From contig UGUC01000002.1 of the NCBI GenBank assembly GCA_900455155.1, positions 744,001 through 808,000 on the forward strand: a stretch of DNA of 64,000 nt, read 5' to 3'. The DNA comes from Providencia stuartii. GTDB taxonomy: Bacteria; Pseudomonadota; Gammaproteobacteria; Enterobacterales; Enterobacteriaceae. The notes beneath the pieces were generated by a model. It searched no databases. It saw only the letters and a list, made by a program, of their open reading frames with translations, and was not told where the DNA came from. The position numbers and the translations under genes are program-made. Numbering within the stretch: the stretch's first letter is position 1; each line of letters starts with the position of its first letter. Of this stretch, positions 9,423-20,796 are shown in pieces.

Positions 9423-10548
9423 GTTGGCAATTGACTGAACAACGCGCATGGTCACAGCTAGAGGCGCAATTTGATTTTGTGCGTGATATGCGAGGGCGTA
9501 CCGCAAGATGCGCTGCATCATGCCGAAGGTGATGTGGCAACACATACACAAATGGTTTTAGCAGCACTCGAAGCATTACCTGAATACCAACAACTCCCTG
9601 TTTTACAGCAAAATATCGTTTGGGCAGCAGCACTGCTGCATGATGTTGAAAAGCGTACGACAACACGAGAAGATGAAAAACGGGCGTATTATCTCTCCTG
9701 GTCATGCGAAAAAAGGTGAATTATCTGCTCGACGCATTCTTTATCGAGAGGTTGAAACCCCGTTTGCGATACGTGAACAAATCGCCGCTTTAGTTCGCTA
9801 TCATGGCTTACCTTTATGGTTGATGGAAAAAGTCGACCCTGAGCGGGCGCTATTTGCTGCTTCTTTACGTGTTGATATGTCACTGCTGTGTTTATTAGCA
9901 AAGGCGGACGTATTGGGGCGCATATGCCAAGATCAGTCGGAACTCTTGTCTCGCATTGAAATATTTGAGCTATTTTGTCGTGAACAGGGGTGTTGGACGC
10001 AACCAAAAGCTTTTGCTTCGGCGGCTGGGCGTTTCCACTATTTTCATCACCAGCGTGGCACTACGGATTACGAGCCTTTTGAGGAGCAAGGAAGCGAAGT
10101 GGTTATGCTGTGTGGCTTGCCGGGAATGGGAAAAGATCACTTTATTGCTCAGCATTATCCGCAATGGGAAGTGGTCTGCCTTGATGAAATTCGTCGCGCG
10201 CATAAAATCGATCCTGCCGATAAAAATGCGCAAGGTTGGGTCGCTCAACAAGCGAAGGAGCAGGCGAAAGTCTTGTTACGTGCAAAAAAGGACTTTATTT
10301 GGAATGCAACTTCACTGAGTGCGTCATTAAGAGCCAGTATGATCGGTTTGTTTGCCCGCTATCAGGCGAAAATCCACCTTATTTATTTGGAAGTTCCCTA
10401 CAAGCAGTGGCAACAACAAAATCGTCAACGTGACTACGCCGTGCCAGAAAAGGTAATGGAGCGTATGGCAAGTAAATTAGAATTGCCAACACCTGATGAG
10501 GCTCATCAAGTTTCTTATGTGATCCAAGGGGAATTTCAGTCACACTAG
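9419..10548 (+). CDS. HD-domain / polynucleotide-kinase-like AAA ATPase, RNA end healing (two frameshifts)
   Basis: Reconstructed protein of about 375 residues. The N-terminal half is an HD phosphohydrolase (metal motif in WAAALLHDVEK, with an upstream His in HHAEGD). The C-terminal third is a P-loop kinase: Walker A LCGLPGMGKDHF and a lid-like region KQWQQQNRQRDY. This matches the kinase-phosphatase partner of bacterial RNA-ligase cassettes, which heals 2',3'-cyclic phosphate and 5'-OH ends. The start ATG 9419 overlaps the ligase stop by 4 bases. Frameshifts lie near 9490 and 9672 (A5 run). From 9640 to the end it is one clean frame of about 300 residues. Confidence 0.82.
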
Positions 10549-10559
10549 TTAGAGAAAGG

Positions 10560-10584
10560 TGACGCCTATAATAGATAGGCGTCA
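10560..10584. terminator. Hairpin between convergent genes
   Basis: Perfect 10-bp stem TGACGCCTAT/ATAGGCGTCA, 5-base loop, in the 56-base gap between the HD/kinase gene and the convergent PrpF-like gene. It lacks a T-tract. Confidence 0.55.
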
Positions 10585-10604
10585 TGTGTCAGAGAGATAA
10601 CCGA

Positions 10605-11661
10605 TTAAGGAACATACACATCCCCGGAAAATAGCTTTCGCGCCGTTCGAATAATGGAAGCTTGTAACCCTTCTGGGAAGTCGCCTTGCTGATTGAGCGA
10701 AACATCAAAATGACCACTGAGGTGTTCAATCGAGATATGTTGCATATCGACATTTTTTGTTAAATAACGCTTGATGACGCTATTTTCTAAGATGGTGCCT
10801 GTCGCTATTGCAATAGCGCCTGTAACAGCTAATGCACCGTGACACTTATGAGGCATAAAATAGCGAACGTTAACCGTTCCACCATGAATTGCAGGGGAAA
10901 CCAGAACAGGCTTGGGGATCACTTTTTGGCTGACATCACCTAATCCCATCGCAAGGCCAGCTTGGCGGCGGATGCTCTCTAGGCGCAGCATAAACGCCTT
11001 ATCCGCTTCAAGTTGAGCCGCGCTCTCATAACCCGTTTTGTTTAATTGAGGGGCGTCAATGAGCACAATTGGCATCGCCATATCGATACAACTGACTTCG
11101 ACGCCATCGAAAGTATCAATGGCATGGCCCGTGGGGAGTAGTTTTCCAGTTTTTTGTACCACACGCATTTAAAAATGTGAGGGCGATAGGGGCAGCATGA
11201 CCAGGAACGCTTGCAATGGTGGTATCACCTTCATAAACAATATGACCATTTGGTGTTTGTACTGTGGCGTTGACGAAAGTATTCGTATTGATATTACGAA
11301 TTCGGATTGTTGTTTCATCACCTGTTATAGGCATTAACCCTTTTTCGATGGCGTAAGCGCCAACGGCACAGAGAATATTGCCACAATTAGGCGCGGTATC
11401 AACAATACGTTCCGTCACTGAAACTTGAGCAAATAAATAATCAATGTCGGCATCAGGGTGGGGGGAGCGGCTAATGATTGCCACTTTACTGGTTTGAGGG
11501 CTACCACCACCAATACCATCAATTTGCAGTGCGTGGCCCGATCCCATAATAGCTAATATGAGTTCATCGCGCTCTTGGATATTCTTTGGTAGGTCATCTG
11601 CTAATAAAAATACGCCTTTAGATGTGCCGCCACGCATCAACATACAAGGTATTTTTTTCAT
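10605..11661 (-). CDS. PrpF-family isomerase / 4-oxalomesaconate tautomerase-like (one frameshift)
   Basis: About 352 residues after joining two frames near 11160. Motifs are MRGGTSKGVFL at the N-terminus, DGIGGGSPQTSKVA and the catalytic-type PNCGNILCAVGA, followed in the second half by RRQAGLAMGLG and RYFMPHKCHGALAVTGA. This is the AcnD-accessory/PrpF and GalD fold, which moves double bonds in tricarboxylic or oxalomesaconate substrates. It is the last gene of the minus-strand citrate block, 177 bases after citT. A role in isomerising aconitate-like acids beside citrate fermentation is inferred. PrpF versus tautomerase cannot be settled from motifs alone. Confidence 0.82.
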
Positions 11662-11838
11662 GTATTTTCCTATTTAGAGTATTGCTCATTTATTATTTAT
11701 GCTGTTGATGGCATGAAATAAAAACAATCGCTGCCGGTAGCACAGCAAAATAATAGGAAGAGGGCATTTTATATTTAAATGGGATCTCATAAGCTCAGAT
11801 CCCATTGTTAATTTAATTTGTATTCAGATTATTATTTT

Positions 11839-13273
11839 CTAAATTAAACCGGAGCTGATTAATATTTCCCACCAGCCTAAACCAATTGTCATATGTACCA
11901 GTAAACTTAAGAATGCAACGATACCACCTATAATCCACCAAGAACGAATATCGTTGTAGCCAGCACCGAAGACGATTGGTGCTGCCGCGCCTCCGTAGTG
12001 GGTTAAGCTGCCACCGTAAGCATTCGAGAAGAGTAGACCGAGGGCTAGCAGCATTGGTGGTGCACCCGCAACCATACCGACAGTTGCAAACACAGGCACC
12101 ATTGCAGCGACATAAGCACCGCCAGACGCGAAGAGGTAACGTATCGCAACACTGATAAACATAATCACAAAGAAGGCGAGCATGGTTTGATCACCGAATG
12201 AGAGGTGTTGACCCATAACATTGGCTAACCATTCGAAAAAGCCAGCTTTTGTCAGTACACCAGACATCCCGATGATACCGCCGTACCAAATCAAGGTATT
12301 CCAGCCACCTTTATTTTTTAGCACATCATCCCAAGTCACAACGCCCAGAATTAATGTCAAAGCCATAACACAAATCGCAACAGTGGAAGCACTGACACCA
12401 ATTTTATCGGCAAAGATCCAACCCGCTAAAGCTAATAGGAACACAATACTCAGCAGCTTTTCTCTTACCGTCATGGGGCCAAGCTCTTCTAAACCTTTTG
12501 CGGCGATCTCTTTGTTGTTGACCTTTTTTAACTCAGGTGGATAAAGCTTATAGATAATGAATGGCGTTAAAATGAGCATGATAAGACCCGGAACTGCGGC
12601 TGCAAGCGCCCAGCCTCCCCAACTCAAACTAATCCCCATAATATCGCTCATCATCGCCAGTGCTAACGCATTCGGAGCCATAGCTGTTAGGAACATATAG
12701 CTGGTGGTTTTTGTCACCATATAAACGTTCACTAAAAGGTAGTGACCTGCTTTTCGAGGGCTTTTTTCGGGATCTGAACCCAGAGCCACAGCCACACTGT
12801 TAATGATAGGGAAAACAATCCCACCAGCACGCGCGGTATTGGAGGGGGTTGCAGGCGCGATAATTAAGTCAAGGATGGCAGTCACATAGCCAAGACCTAA
12901 TGTCGTACTACCTAATTTACCAATTAAAACATAGGAAAGTCGTTTACCTAACCCAGTGATCACGAAAGCAGCACTGAGTGTAAACGCTGCAAAGACTAAC
13001 CATGTTGTACCCGAAGCATAACCACTTAAGACCTCGCTCCACTTTGACATCTTTAGTGCCAGTCACACCGATGATCGTCGCACTTGCAGCAATGGTGGCT
13101 AACAATATTACAGGTTCAGAATAAGGTTTTAGTACCAGCCCGACGATAGCGGCTAAGTAGAGACCAAATAGTAACCAAGCAATATGGGGTAGCCCCTCCG
13201 GCGTGGGAATAAGCGATATGATTATGGGAATCGCTATTAGAATAAATAGCTTCCATATTTTATCTTTTTGCAT
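11839..13273 (-). CDS. citT: Citrate carrier CitT, DASS family (one frameshift)
   Basis: About 478 residues after joining two frames near 13045. The first SNT signature occurs in APATPSNTARAGG and the second around SLTHYGGAAAPIVFGAGY. Overall length matches E. coli CitT (about 487), the inner-membrane citrate/succinate antiporter. It lies downstream of citG on the same strand, the order seen in E. coli (citCDEFXGT). It differs from the DASS protein at 1852 in its loop and C-terminal sequence. The frame break is in a short A-run next to an internal ATG, probably a base-calling slip. Confidence 0.88.
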
Positions 13274-13509
13274 AGGCCAGTTTCCTTAATATTAATACTA
13301 AACTTAATTAATATTAAATTTTATGAACTTTAATATTATGAATTTGTTTAATGACAAATTTGGCATGCAGAGATTCGTTGAAGAGTGTCAATCTCTTCTT
13401 CAATACCAAATAAGTTATAAATTCGTTAAACTAATAATCAATATTTAATTAACATATCTTTATTAAAATGATTTTTAATTTTCCTATGTTGATTTAAATT
13501 TATTTTTTA

Positions 13510-14415
13510 TTAATGAGTAAAATGGATCCTGTCTTTTGAATAAGGTAACCGAGATAAAAACCACGTTAAAATAAGTAAATCAGCACTTCCTCCAGGACTT
13601 AAATTTTTTGCGATACATTGATTATCGAATGATTTAATTTTTTCTAAATCAGCAGAGGTTGTTAATCCACCTTGGTCGAGTAAAGTTTGCGCTTGTGTTT
13701 TTAACCATGCTAACCCTTCCAATCCACCACGATTGGCAACATTGGTATCATCATTGTTCGCCATTAATAGGATTAACGTTTCAAGTAATGCGAGTTCTTG
13801 TGGTTTACCTTCAACAAGTTGTTTTAAATAGTAGGGGAGCGATAAATTGACGACTAATTGATAACCACTTTCAGCTTCACCGCGCGCGCCTGTCAAACCG
13901 AAAGATTGATATAACCGCTGGCCTGCTGTAGGACGGATCGTTTTATGTTTTAGTTCCGCGGTAATGCCTCGGCACATTTGTGATACCCCATCACTGATAC
14001 TCATGGCTGAAACGGGTTCATGCAGTGCTAATTGGCGACCAATAACGGTTAGTAGTAATCCAAGAGAAAATATTGATCCTTTATGGGTATTAACCCCTTT
14101 GGTGGATTGGAACATCGACTTTTCACAAGCTATACCAATAGGGCGAATAAGCGTCAAAACTTGCTCGATGGGGTACTGCTTATATTTGGCGCCTGCCAGT
14201 AAAAAGTCAGGAAAATGTTGTGCAATAGCATGAGCACTAAGATGAAAATCGGTCAGCGCCATGTCTTTATGAGCGCCAGTATTGAATTTATCAACTAACC
14301 CTGGTTTGGGGGTTAAATTGACTTCTGCCATCATGGCTTGCCAGCCGAGTTGGCTGTAGTAGTGCACGATCTCTTGTGTGAGTTGCTCTGTTTGCTCAAT
14401 CGTGATTGGACGCAT
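13510..14415 (-). CDS. citG: Triphosphoribosyl-dephospho-CoA synthase CitG
   Basis: 301 residues, uninterrupted. CitG makes the 2'-(5''-triphosphoribosyl)-3'-dephospho-CoA precursor of the citrate-lyase prosthetic group from ATP and dephospho-CoA. Diagnostic segments are AMMAEVNLTPKPGLVD, NTHKGSIFSLGLL, GARGEAESGY and DTNVANRGG. Its start overlaps the 3' end of citX by 20 bases, a tight translational link. The next gene in the direction of transcription is citT, about 240 bases on. Confidence 0.95.
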   Translation of the reverse strand: MRPITIEQTEQLTQEIVHYYSQLGWQAMMAEVNLTPKPGLVDKFNTGAHKDMALTDFHLSAHAIAQHFPDFLLAGAKYKQYPIEQVLTLIRPIGIACEKSMFQSTKGVNTHKGSIFSLGLLLTVIGRQLALHEPVSAMSISDGVSQMCRGITAELKHKTIRPTAGQRLYQSFGLTGARGEAESGYQLVVNLSLPYYLKQLVEGKPQELALLETLILLMANNDDTNVANRGGLEGLAWLKTQAQTLLDQGGLTTSADLEKIKSFDNQCIAKNLSPGGSADLLILTWFLSRLPYSKDRIHFTH

Positions 14416-14942
14416 TGGCTAGCACCTCTATCTGATGAATAATTTCACTTAATGAATGAGCACGCTCTCGCGCACAGATCTTAGCTTCTTTTTCGCAGAT
14501 TAAGCAGCGTCTAGGAGGAAGTTGCAGCTCAGAGCGCGAATATTGCCGCCCTTGTGCATCAAAGACATCAAAATCCCACAGACGACCGACCGCTGATAAC
14601 TCTTCTGCCTCAATTAAGGCAGTTTTAACCTCAATGGCATCGGCATCGACTGCCACGAAACATTCAGGGCCTGTTGGTAAAGCGAAAAGATTGTTGTGCT
14701 AAAAGTACCCACTGCCTGCATTGAGCCACCTGTTTAAGCGCATTTAATCCCTGATTAAAGATTTGCCTGACAAGATGATTATCTTTAACAGGTCCAGGAA
14801 AAACGACAGTAAACGAAATCAGGGTTACCTGATGGAGACCAATCCATTGTTGTTGCCGAGCCTGACGAACATCACGGCTTGCCAACAATTCAGATAAAGA
14901 AATTTCAGGTTGCTCTATCGTATCAGGCAGTGGGTAAAACAT
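14396..14942 (-). CDS. citX: Apo-citrate lyase phosphoribosyl-dephospho-CoA transferase CitX (one frameshift)
   Basis: About 181 residues in two frames that change near 14660. CitX moves the prosthetic group onto the acyl carrier subunit CitD. The N-terminal half has SLSELLASRDVRQARQQQWI; the C-terminal half has VGRLWDFDVF and the Cys-rich LPPRRCLICEKEAKICARER, both characteristic. The start (MFYPLP) is 4 bases after the citF stop. The gene overlaps citG. The frameshift looks like a sequencing slip because both halves are well conserved. Confidence 0.9.
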
Positions 14943-14946
14943 GGTG

Positions 14947-16485
14947 TTACTCCTTAACCTGATGCACGACATCAATTACAGAGCCATCGCGATAACGAAC
15001 TACTGCCACGACTTTGTCTGTAAATTCAATCGGATTAGGTTTACCCGTTAACAGTTCAGCACGTTCGCGTAACCAATCAATGGAGACCGTTTTTATGCCC
15101 TGACTTTCCAATTGCTGTTTTAGCTCAGGACGGGCAGGGTTGACGGCAATACCATGGTCAGTGACGAGAATATCGACGCTAGAGCCGGGGGTAACCACAA
15201 GTGATCACTTCATCGACTAAAGTTGGAATGCGACCACGTACTAAAGGTGCAACAATGATTGACAGTTTTGATGCAACCGCGGTATCACTGTGTCCGCCAG
15301 ATGCACCGCGGATCACGCCATCTGAGCCAGTTAACACGTTGACATTAAAGCGTGTATCTATTTCGAGGGCGCTGAGTACAACAACGTCAAGCATATCAAC
15401 AGAGGCCCCCTTTCGAGTCAAAAGCAAGCGTATTGATTGGCGCTGATTTCGATGTGATTCGGGTTGCGGGCGAGTGACATTGCCGCAGCACGGTCAAAAC
15501 TCTGCACATCAATTAACTTGCGAATAAAGCCTTTTTCATGCAGATCAACAATCGTGGATGTGATACCCCCTAATGCAAAACCTGCACAGATGTTATGGCG
15601 ACGCATTTTGTCTTCAAGGAAACGAGTGACGGCAAGTGAAGCACCGCCAGTCCCCGTTTGTAGTGAAAAACCTTCTTTAAAATAGCCTGATTTTTCGATG
15701 ACGTCTGCGGCTGTTCGCGCAATCAGTAATTCACGCGGATTAGAGGTCATACGAGTTGCATCGGCACCGATTTTGTCGGCATCCCCCACACGCGCTACTT
15801 TGACGATATAATCGACTTCATCTTGTTTGATGCTAGCAGGGTTATGTGGATAAGGGAGTAACTCTTCGGTTAGCATCACGACTTTATTTGCCGTTTCGGC
15901 ATCAATTTTTGCATAACCTAATGAACCGCAACAAGCTTCACCGGTATAGCCATTGGCATTACCGTATTCATCACAAGATGGAACACCAATAAAAGCCACA
16001 TCGATATTCAGTTCGCCGCTATGGATCAGGTTAGCTCGCCCACCATGCGAGTGAATTTGTACTGGTTCAGCTAATTCACCACGGGAAATGGCTTCTGCCT
16101 AATGGCCCACGAATACCAGATGTGTAAATTTTGCGGATAACACCATGGCGAATATGTTTCTACTAATGGGGAATGGCAAGCACTCAACGAGCTAGAAGCC
16201 AGAGTGAGATTACGGAATCCCATCTCTGCAATCACTTGCATGACAAGGTTGATGGTCAAATCGCCGCCACGAAAAGCAATGGTGGAATGAAATGGGTCAT
16301 GCCATCTTTTAAACCTGAACGGGCGGATGGCGACCTTGCAAATCATCAACACAGTTTGCGATTGCGGGGTTTTTGAACCTTGTTGTTGTACTTTGCCAAT
16401 ATCTTTAAATTGACGAGGGGCGTCGTCAGTTATATGGTCAAAATAGGCCTGATACGCGCGCCTGGCGCTGTGTTATCGTTGTCAT
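14947..16485 (-). CDS. citF: Citrate lyase alpha subunit CitF (several frameshifts)
   Basis: About 510 residues when frames are joined; E. coli CitF is of the same size. The alpha chain transfers the acetyl-ACP thioester to citrate. Clean stretches include [19 protein letters not shown], the region [36 protein letters not shown] and [15 protein letters not shown]. Frame changes occur near 15190, 15420, 16075-16100 and 16280-16370. The start ATG at 16485, with GAGG upstream, is 12 bases after the citE stop. Five or more indels in one conserved gene argue for poor read quality here. Confidence 0.9.
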
Positions 16486-16497
16486 TTTTCAAATGCC

Positions 16498-17399
16498 TCA
16501 CTCTTCTCGAATACCTGATAATGCCGCTCGTGAAAGCACTAAGCGTGCTCGGTCAATGACAGGGCCATCAACCATTTTTCCGTTCAGTGAAACCACCACC
16601 ACGGCCTTCTTGTTCCGCGGCATTGGCGGCATCAACAACGCGTTGGGCGTGATCCACTTCTTTTTGTGTCGGCGCATAAAGGTTATGAAGGAGTTCGATT
16701 TTGACGAGGATTAATTAAGGATTTGCCATCAAAACCAAGTTGCTTAATGTGTGCCGGCTTTCTTTTAAGAAACCTTCTTCATTATTGGCGTCAGAGTACA
16801 CGGTATCAAATGCTTGAATACCGGCTGAGCGTGCAGCTTGTAAAATGGCGCACCGAGCATAGAGGAGTTCAATACCGTCTGGAGACCGCTCGGTACGCAA
16901 ATTGCGGACATAGTCCTCGGCACCTAATGCGATGCCAATAAGTCGGGGTGATGAGTGAGCAATGTTGACTGCCTGTGTGATCCCCATCGGTGATTCAATA
17001 GCAGCAAGCAAACCGGTGCTACCAGGTTCGCGACCACAGCTTTTCTCAATACGTAAAATTTCATTTTCGATATCAATAACATCTTGTGCTGTATCTGTTT
17101 TGGGTAAACGCACAATATCAGCACCACCGCGAACAACGGCTTCTAAGTCTGCGACGCCGAAAGCGGAATCCAGTGCATTGACACGAACAATGGTTTCAAC
17201 ATCCTGATATAAAGGGTGTTGTAGCGCATGATAGACCAAAACGACGAGCCGTATCTTTTTCGCGCAAGGCGACGGAGTCTTCAAGGTCGAACATCAACGC
17301 ATCGGCTTTGTAAATAAATGAGTTACTCAGCATTGCGGCATTAGAGCCGGGGACAAACAGCATGCTTCTACGCGTCCGAGTTTTTCTTTCCGGTGTCAT
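16498..17399 (-). CDS. citE: Citrate lyase beta subunit CitE (frameshifts)
   Basis: About 295-300 residues reconstructed. CitE cleaves citryl-ACP into oxaloacetate and acetyl-ACP in a TIM barrel. [14 protein letters not shown] and [16 protein letters not shown] at the N-terminus, [19 protein letters not shown] and the C-terminal [16 protein letters not shown] are typical. Frame changes lie near 17260, 16730 and 16590. The start ATG shares one base with the citD stop (TAATG). The paired arrangement citD-citE-citF is the standard one. Confidence 0.92.
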
Positions 17400-17696
17400 T
17401 ATTTGTCCTCCCAAGGCAATGCAGTGATATCACATGCTCTTGCAAGCAAGGCTTCTAGGCGCGCTCTAAGAACACATTCAAGGGCACCCTTATCATCAAT
17501 AATGATTTGAGCGCCTTCAATTTCATGTTGTTCAATCAATTCAAGGACAATTTTTTCAATCGCATCACCAAACTGTTTCTCAACACTACTGCTGATTTGT
17601 ATTGAAACTTCCTGCGTGTCTTCTAAGGGTTCTATTCGTACCATGACATCGCTTGATTCAAGCGTGCCTGCAACCGCTGCGTGGAGTATTTTTCAT
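17399..17696 (-). CDS. citD: Citrate lyase acyl carrier protein CitD (one frameshift)
   Basis: About 98 residues: the gamma subunit that carries the phosphoribosyl-dephospho-CoA arm on a serine in the N-terminal [10 protein letters not shown] segment. EKQFGDAIE and [19 protein letters not shown] match the family. The true start is ATG 17696, whose frame is broken at a run of five A; removing one A restores [14 protein letters not shown]. The start overlaps the citC stop (ATGA), and the stop overlaps the citE start. Confidence 0.92.
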
Positions 17697-18770
17697 AGTT
17701 CACCTGTGACTAATTCAGAATTTTCGATACGGTGAGGGGCCGATGTTGAACGGGAAGCTAACATATCCTCTAAATAGCGATAGGTTGCCTCGGGAACAAT
17801 CGGCTTGATCGCCGCAAGATCTTTTTTAGCAAGCAGTCTACGAACTTGTGAGGCGGATACCGCCGTGCCGTCATAGACCATTCGCGGAAATTCAACCAGC
17901 TCAATAGGTGGATAACTAAGCGTGCGAGTTTCGAGCCAATAGCGCATGTCTTCGTTATATTGATTAGTGACTTTGCAAAAAGGCTCAGTGCCCACAAAAC
18001 GGTGTGTGATCCCCAGTGCTGGTGCAATATATTGACGGAAAATTTTGATATCGATTTCGGTATAACAATTATCAACAACGGCTTTGTCCTTGATGAAATA
18101 GCAGGGAAAAGTCGCTCTTGAGATGATGTATTCAGAGCCTCTGTGGATAGTGAGATTTTCAATTCCTTTGGTGCCAGCTTCAATCAGTGCTAAGCGAACG
18201 CTATAAGGGAACCGTGAGGTATCTTCTTTGACGACAAATAAATGTAGCCAATCACAAGACTGAGCGGCTTTTTCGATTAAATAGCGGTGACCCAGAGTGA
18301 ATGGATTGGCATTCATCACGATAGCACCTATTTTTTTGCCTTCTTTACGGTAGTTTTTTAAGTTTTTAATATAGCGTTTTAAGTAACAACAACTATTTTC
18401 CATTAATACCATGATATTTGGCACAGTAGCCAAAGTATGGAATCCACATTGTTGAAATAAACTTTCGTTTTGAGTTTTAGTATAAATGAAGAGATGGGTT
18501 GTATTATTTTCGTAGGCAAGGTTAACTAATTCAGTGGCTAATTTTAATGCAAGACCTTCACCACGAACATGATCACTGATAGCCACACATTTAATAACAT
18601 TTTTAGCGAGGCCACCACATGCAATTAATTTATCATTGCGCGTAATTGTAATAAAAACGTCAATGCTTGAATCAATATCGAGGTCGTTCTCTTTTAAAAA
18701 CTGGAGCAATTTCAGCTAGTTTCCTGTTCTCATGACGTTTTACTTGGTGAAACGTTATGTTTTCGAACAT
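17693..18770 (-). CDS. citC: Citrate lyase synthetase CitC (one frameshift)
   Basis: About 358 residues. This [citrate (pro-3S)-lyase] ligase acetylates the thiol of the CitD prosthetic group using ATP and acetate. An N-terminal GNAT-like part (KLIACGGLA, VRGEGLALKLA) is followed by the nucleotidyltransferase domain with the HxGH-like NPFTLGHRYLIE and the SASQVRRLL motif. The start MFENITF at 18770 is in another frame; the shift is in the A/T-run near 18700. It is the first gene of the citCDEFXG operon, transcribed away from citAB. Confidence 0.93.
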
Positions 18771-19142
18771 ATTAGTATCCTGCATCTCATATAGAGATGT
18801 TTTTAAGTTGTTACTAATGTTAAAGTTAATTAAATAAAACTCTTAATATTAATTTAATAAATAACTCATTAGCTTTTTATTTAATTATCCTTTTCGATAT
18901 TAATATTAATGCTTATAGCATTATTATATTTGACCTGTTTCATGTTTCTAAAAGGAGTTTGTATTTGTTTAATGGTTTTTATGCACTTTATTATGGGATA
19001 TGTTTTTTTATTGCTTGGTTTTAATGGATTTAATTATTAATATGGTGTTTATTTGCTCGCTAAATCGAGTCTAGTGTGTGTTATTGGCTTGCTTTTCGTG
19101 TAACAATATTTTTACTTTTCAGTAGGTAACATAGGGTATCTC
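18771..19142. promoter_or_regulatory. Divergent citC/citA control region
   Basis: 372 very AT-rich bases between divergent citC and citA. In Klebsiella and E. coli the equivalent region holds the CitB-binding sites and CRP control of both operons, so the same is inferred. I see AT-rich blocks suited to CitB-type binding but no clear palindromic operator that I would name. Confidence 0.5.
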
Positions 19143-20796
19143 ATGGCAAAAGAGCATCAACGTTCTCTATTTAGAAAAAATAAATCGATATCCTTTTCAG
19201 TGCGGGTGTTCTTTTTGCTATTACTCGTTTCTGTCGTATTGACTTTTAGCCTAGGCAAGTATTTCACCGGACACGGCAGAAAACCGTTTAATGGCCAATA
19301 TTCGCTCTCTTGCCATGAGTCAGGCGAAGCTGATTGCATCGATGGAAGGTATCGTCCAATCCGTCAAAACCAAAGACATTCAAAGCCTCAAAGTGATTGC
19401 AGATCAACTAAATCAAGATTCAGATTATGATTATGTGGTGATAGGGGATGAAAATTCGATGCGCTTATATCACCCAAACCAAGAAAAAGGTTGGCTTTAA
19501 AATGCAGTGGAATAAACCCGGTGCATTGGAACGAGGTGAAAGCTATTTTATTGACGGAGAAGGGTCTATAGGGAATGCTGTTACGCGCAAAAAACGCCGG
19601 ATATTTGATGAAAATAATAAGGTGATTGGGGTGGTGTTCTATCGGGTACCTCACCAATAAAATTGAAACTTCCCGTAGTGAATTATTTGTACAAACGGGT
19701 GCCACCTTTTTTGGGGTTTTGGTCATCTTGCTTTTTTTTGTCATGGGCCTTTACTCGGTTGATCCAACGGCAAATGCTGGGGGATGGAGCCTGAGCAGAT
19801 CGCGCAAATGGTGGTTATGCAAAAAGGGATCTTTGAAGCCGTTTTTCGAAGGGGTGATTGCCGTTGATTGTGAAGGGGCGCATCATTAATATCAATCACA
19901 ACGCACGCAAAATGCTCTCCCTAAGTGAACCATCTAACCATTTGGTTGGGCGCGCTATCAGTGAGTTAGTGACGCCGGCAACATTTTTTATTAATGATAT
20001 CTCTACCACACAACATGATGTCATTTGTTCCTTCAATGGGTTAAATGTGATTGCAAACCGCATTGCATTACACGATGAAAATCACTTTAATTGGTGCGGT
20101 CATTAGCTTTCGTAGCCAAAATGATATTGAATCTCTCAATTCCCAATTGACACAAGTACGTCAATACGTTGAGAATTTGCGCTCTTTGCGTCATGAACAC
20201 CTTAATTGGATGTCAACGCTGAGCGGCCTTCTACAAATGAAGGAATATGATCAAGCACCTAGCGATGATCAAAGGGGAATCTGAGTCACAACAGCAGTTT
20301 GATTGATTCATTACGCAAGCAATTTTGCCGATAAGCAAGTCGCTGGGTTACTGTTTGGTAAATATCACCGTGCTAGAGAGCTTGGGGTGCAATTGGTATT
20401 TATAGAAGGGTGCCAATTGAGTTCGTTACCGCCGTTACTTAGCAGTACAGAATTTTGTGCCATTTTGGGGAATCTTCTGGACAATGCGTTTGAAGCAAGC
20501 TTGAAAAAATAATGAGGGTAATAAGCAGGTTGAGTTGTACCTTTCTGATGAAGGGAGCGAGTTTGTGATCGAAGTCGCGGATCAGGGCTGTGGTTTCCCT
20601 GCTGAAATGAAAGAAAGGTGGTTTGAAAGAGGTATGACAACAAAAACGGAAGTCAGTCGATGGGCATGGCATTGGCTTGTATCTTGTGGCTTCGTATGTC
20701 AAAAGGTGTGATGGTGTGGTTATAATTGAAGATAATCAACCACATGGTACTCTATTCTCAATTTTTATTCCGAAAGTGAAGATGCAAAATGATTAA
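19143..20796 (+). CDS. citA: Citrate sensor histidine kinase CitA/DpiB-type (many frameshifts)
   Basis: About 550 residues if repaired. An N-terminal transmembrane segment (FFLLLLVSVVLTFSLG) is followed by a periplasmic PAS with the citrate-type VVIGDENSMRLYHP, a second membrane helix (LVILLFFVMGLYSVDP), a cytosolic PAS, the H-box RHEHLNWMSTLSGLLQMKEY and the ATPase N-box ILGNLLDNAFEAS and G-box VADQGCGFP. At least seven frame changes between 19270 and 20680 make this the worst-affected gene. The stop overlaps the citB start by 8 bases. It detects external citrate and phosphorylates CitB. Confidence 0.85.
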
